From Planctomycetaceae bacterium (GTDB lineage Bacteria; Planctomycetota; Planctomycetia; Planctomycetales; Planctomycetaceae), in NCBI GenBank assembly GCA_027080405.1, contig JALWSL010000112.1, positions 1 to 8,324 of the forward strand: a stretch of DNA of 8,324 nt. Reading direction: 5' to 3'. The notes beneath the pieces are model-generated. The model was not told the DNA's origin, did not search any database, and saw only the letters and a program-made list of their open reading frames with translations. Positions 6,875-8,324 of this stretch are shown piece by piece. Positions within the stretch are counted from its first letter, which is position 1. Each line of letters begins with the position of its first letter. The translations under genes were made by a program, and so were the position numbers.

Positions 6875-7378
6875 ATGCTTTATCAACCTGAAATCGTTCT
6901 CGTGCTGGTCGGAAGCATGATGTGCCTGATCGGTTTTATGCTTTGGCGCAATTCCGTGATGAGACGCCGGATTTCGAAACAGGATCCATTACGGGACTTG
7001 CAGCGGGAACTGGAGAGAAAAGAGCATTCCCCGGAATCACTCATTCATCATATGGAAACGCGTCTGTTCGACTACGGTCGCGAAGTGGAAGGACGGGTTG
7101 AAACAACACTGTCGGTGCTTGATCGTTTGATTCTTGACGCAGATCGGGAAATTGGCCGTCTGGAAGAATTGCTGGAAGTTTCACGCGAAAGAACAGAGAA
7201 GACGTCTCGCGCCATACCACTGGAGAAACTGACTCCAACTCAGACAGAACGGATTTCCAAACTTCTGGTTGCCGGACTGAATGATGAGGAAATCGCGCGC
7301 TGTCTGGATTGCCCACTCCAGATGGTTGTCGAGTATCGTAAACAGTTCGATAACGACCAGCAGGCCGATGCCGCGTGA
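6875..7378 (+). CDS. Membrane-anchored coiled-coil protein with HTH-like C-terminus, unknown function
   Basis: The 167-residue product is not one I can name. Residues 6-24 (PEIVLVLVGSMMCLIGFML) form one hydrophobic segment, followed by WRNSVMRRR, so the basic flank predicts a cytoplasmic C-terminus. Residues about 38-112 are highly charged with regular hydrophobic spacing (RDLQRELERKE, then DADREIGRLEELLEVSRERTE), suggesting a coiled coil. Residues 119-156 (LTPTQTERISKLLVAGLNDE, then EIARCLDCPLQMVVEYRK) resemble a helix-turn-helix of the kind 'lAxxGlsxeeIArxLgcpxgtVe'. A membrane anchor, coiled coil and HTH-like end resembles DUF2802-type proteins in architecture; family membership is not claimed. 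The start ATG lacks a strong Shine-Dalgarno site. The gene stands alone between larC and the metal permease, with spacers of 204 and 284 bases. Its codon use and protein-like composition support a real gene. Confidence 0.75.
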   Translation: MLYQPEIVLVLVGSMMCLIGFMLWRNSVMRRRISKQDPLRDLQRELERKEHSPESLIHHMETRLFDYGREVEGRVETTLSVLDRLILDADREIGRLEELLEVSRERTEKTSRAIPLEKLTPTQTERISKLLVAGLNDEEIARCLDCPLQMVVEYRKQFDNDQQADAA

Positions 7379-7467
7379 AAATGCCTGTTTGGTATTTCGA
7401 TCATTTTTGATCATCCATTCTCCACTGCCGCTGCGTGTTCGGATCACTCTTTTTTGTGCTGCTTTCA

Positions 7468-7502
7468 AGAGTTGCATAACTCTCCGGGAGAACTCGGGAG
7501 TT
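7468..7502 (+). promoter_or_regulatory. Overlapping, mutually exclusive hairpins before the metal permease gene
   Basis: AGAGTT (7468-7473) and AACTCT (7478-7483) form a perfect 6-base-pair stem with loop GCAT. The same second arm, extended to AACTCTCC (7478-7485), can instead pair with GGGAGTT (7496-7502) with one bulged base. The three arms could act as alternative RNA structures, or the first palindrome could be a dimeric repressor site. Otherwise the 284-base spacer (7379-7662) holds no gene I can support; a GATCA/TGATC dyad at 7399-7412 is too weak to call a terminator. Confidence 0.3.
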
Positions 7503-7662
7503 GTTGCTTTGCGTTGGTGGGGTGCTTTCCAATATGATCCCGGTAGATTGCGTTGACAGGAGCGAATCCCCGGGCGGAGGGTTGGTTTCTGCCTGTTGGG
7601 TGCTCTGTCGAGTTCTTCTGTCAGATGTCAGGATCCGGTTGTGCCGGAGCGGACGCAGAAAA

Positions 7663-8324
7663 ATGTTCGGGCTTCATTACAATACGGCGATTATTCTGCT
7701 GGGAACCGCGATTGTTGGGGCGACCTGCGGTCTGATTGGAACCTTTGCCGTTCTCAAACGTCGGGCACTGACAGGCGACGCGTTGGCTCATGCGGCATTG
7801 CCGGGGATCTGTTTGGGGTATCTCCTTGCGGGCGGGCAAAGTTTGCCGATTCAATTTCTGGGAGCGTTCATCACAGGGCTTCTTGCGGTCTGGATTATCC
7901 AGGTGCTTCCGCGAATTTCCAAAACGGCTCCGGAAACGGCTGTTGCTGGCGTGTTGAGCCTCTTTTTTGGTGGCGGGATCGTGATGAGCAAAATGATTCA
8001 GAGCAGCGGGCATTTCGGGGGAGCAGCCGGATTCAGCGCCTTTCTTTTTGGTGCCCCGGCCAGTTTGCTGATGAAGGATATCTATTTGATGGCTGGCGTC
8101 TCTCTCGTTACTGTTGCGTTAATTTTTTCGACATACCGCTTCAGCATCGGCATCACATTCGATTCCGATTTCCTGGAAGTGCAGGGACTGCCGACACAGT
8201 CGCTCGAGTGGATGCATCTTTGTCTTTTAGCCGTCACGGTTGTTGTCGGGCTGCCAGCGATCGGGGCTGTCATGGTCGTCGCGCTGCCCATTACCCCTGC
8301 GGTGACCGCCAGAGTGTGGTCCGA
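7663..8324 (+). CDS. Metal ABC transporter permease (Zn/Mn type, ZnuB/MntB/TroC family), 3' end outside the window
   Basis: The first 220 codons of an integral membrane permease run off the right edge. The protein begins MFGLHYNTAIILLGTAIVGA, with a first membrane helix, then CGLIGTFAVLKRRALTGDALAHAALPG (22-48), the hallmark of ABC-3 family permeases: the 'G-f-VLr-ma-tGDAlaHA-lPG' region that contacts the ATPase. Further hydrophobic segments lie near 62-82, 93-109, 139-156 and 186-208. FLFGAPASLL (127-136) and TFDSDFLEVQGLP (165-177) are also typical. The family imports Zn2+, Mn2+ or Fe2+ with an ATPase and a periplasmic binding protein, neither of which is in the window. The ATG at 7663 fits the family length; an in-frame ATG at 7534 would add 43 residues of non-family sequence. 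No strong Shine-Dalgarno site is seen. Which metal is carried cannot be told from the permease alone. Confidence 0.9.
   Translation, partial: MFGLHYNTAIILLGTAIVGATCGLIGTFAVLKRRALTGDALAHAALPGICLGYLLAGGQSLPIQFLGAFITGLLAVWIIQVLPRISKTAPETAVAGVLSLFFGGGIVMSKMIQSSGHFGGAAGFSAFLFGAPASLLMKDIYLMAGVSLVTVALIFSTYRFSIGITFDSDFLEVQGLPTQSLEWMHLCLLAVTVVVGLPAIGAVMVVALPITPAVTARVWS

Noticed and set aside
7399..7412. GATCA/TGATC hairpin as terminator of the coiled-coil gene
   Set aside because: The stem has only five base pairs and no T-tract follows.
7534..7662. Upstream ATG start for the metal permease
   Set aside because: It would add 43 residues without membrane or family character; the family N-terminus fits the ATG at 7663.
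7553..8013. ORFs overlapping the permease start on both strands
   Set aside because: They overlap the clear permease frame and show no recognisable motif.

Overview
This window is chromosomal DNA from a bacterium that looks like a member of the Planctomycetota. That assignment is inferred from protein character: a release-factor-like protein opening with a 'HP…' N-terminus and RRSGPGGQHRNKVET, a GroEL with no Gly-Met tail, a single-ORF LarC, sparse Shine-Dalgarno use at several genes, and repeat-rich intergenic DNA. No rRNA, tRNA, insertion sequence, phage gene or CRISPR array is visible.

Layout. Bases 1-725 hold little coding sequence: at most the start of a gene leaving the left edge on the minus strand, plus copies of a dispersed repeat whose core is CGCAAAGACGCCAAG. 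A short cysteine-rich protein (726-1001, minus) follows, with inverted copies of the repeat on both sides. After a second repeat- and palindrome-rich spacer (1002-1568) come groEL (1569-3176) and groES (3355-3657), both on the minus strand in the order groES then groEL. Upstream of groES lies a sigma-54-type -24/-12 element. Next on the minus strand are a GGQ-motif release-factor-like rescue protein (3984-4499) and, just upstream of it, a LOG-family (TIGR00730) gene at 4688-5233. The LOG frame is broken near 4695-4698, and its C-terminal part continues out of frame to 4542. Reading away on the plus strand are larC (5408-6670), a membrane-anchored coiled-coil protein with a helix-turn-helix-like end (6875-7378), and the first 220 codons of a zinc/manganese ABC transporter permease (7663 to the right edge).

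Themes. The left half is about proteostasis and translation quality: the GroES/GroEL folding chamber and a ribosome-rescue factor. The right half touches metals: LarC inserts nickel into the nickel-pincer cofactor and has a His-Asp tail, and the permease belongs to the Zn/Mn transport family. No defence island or clearly new multi-gene system is visible. The points most worth a second look are the LOG frame break, the sigma-54-like groES promoter, the atypical GroEL tail, the inverted repeats around the small cysteine protein, and the overlapping hairpins before the permease gene.
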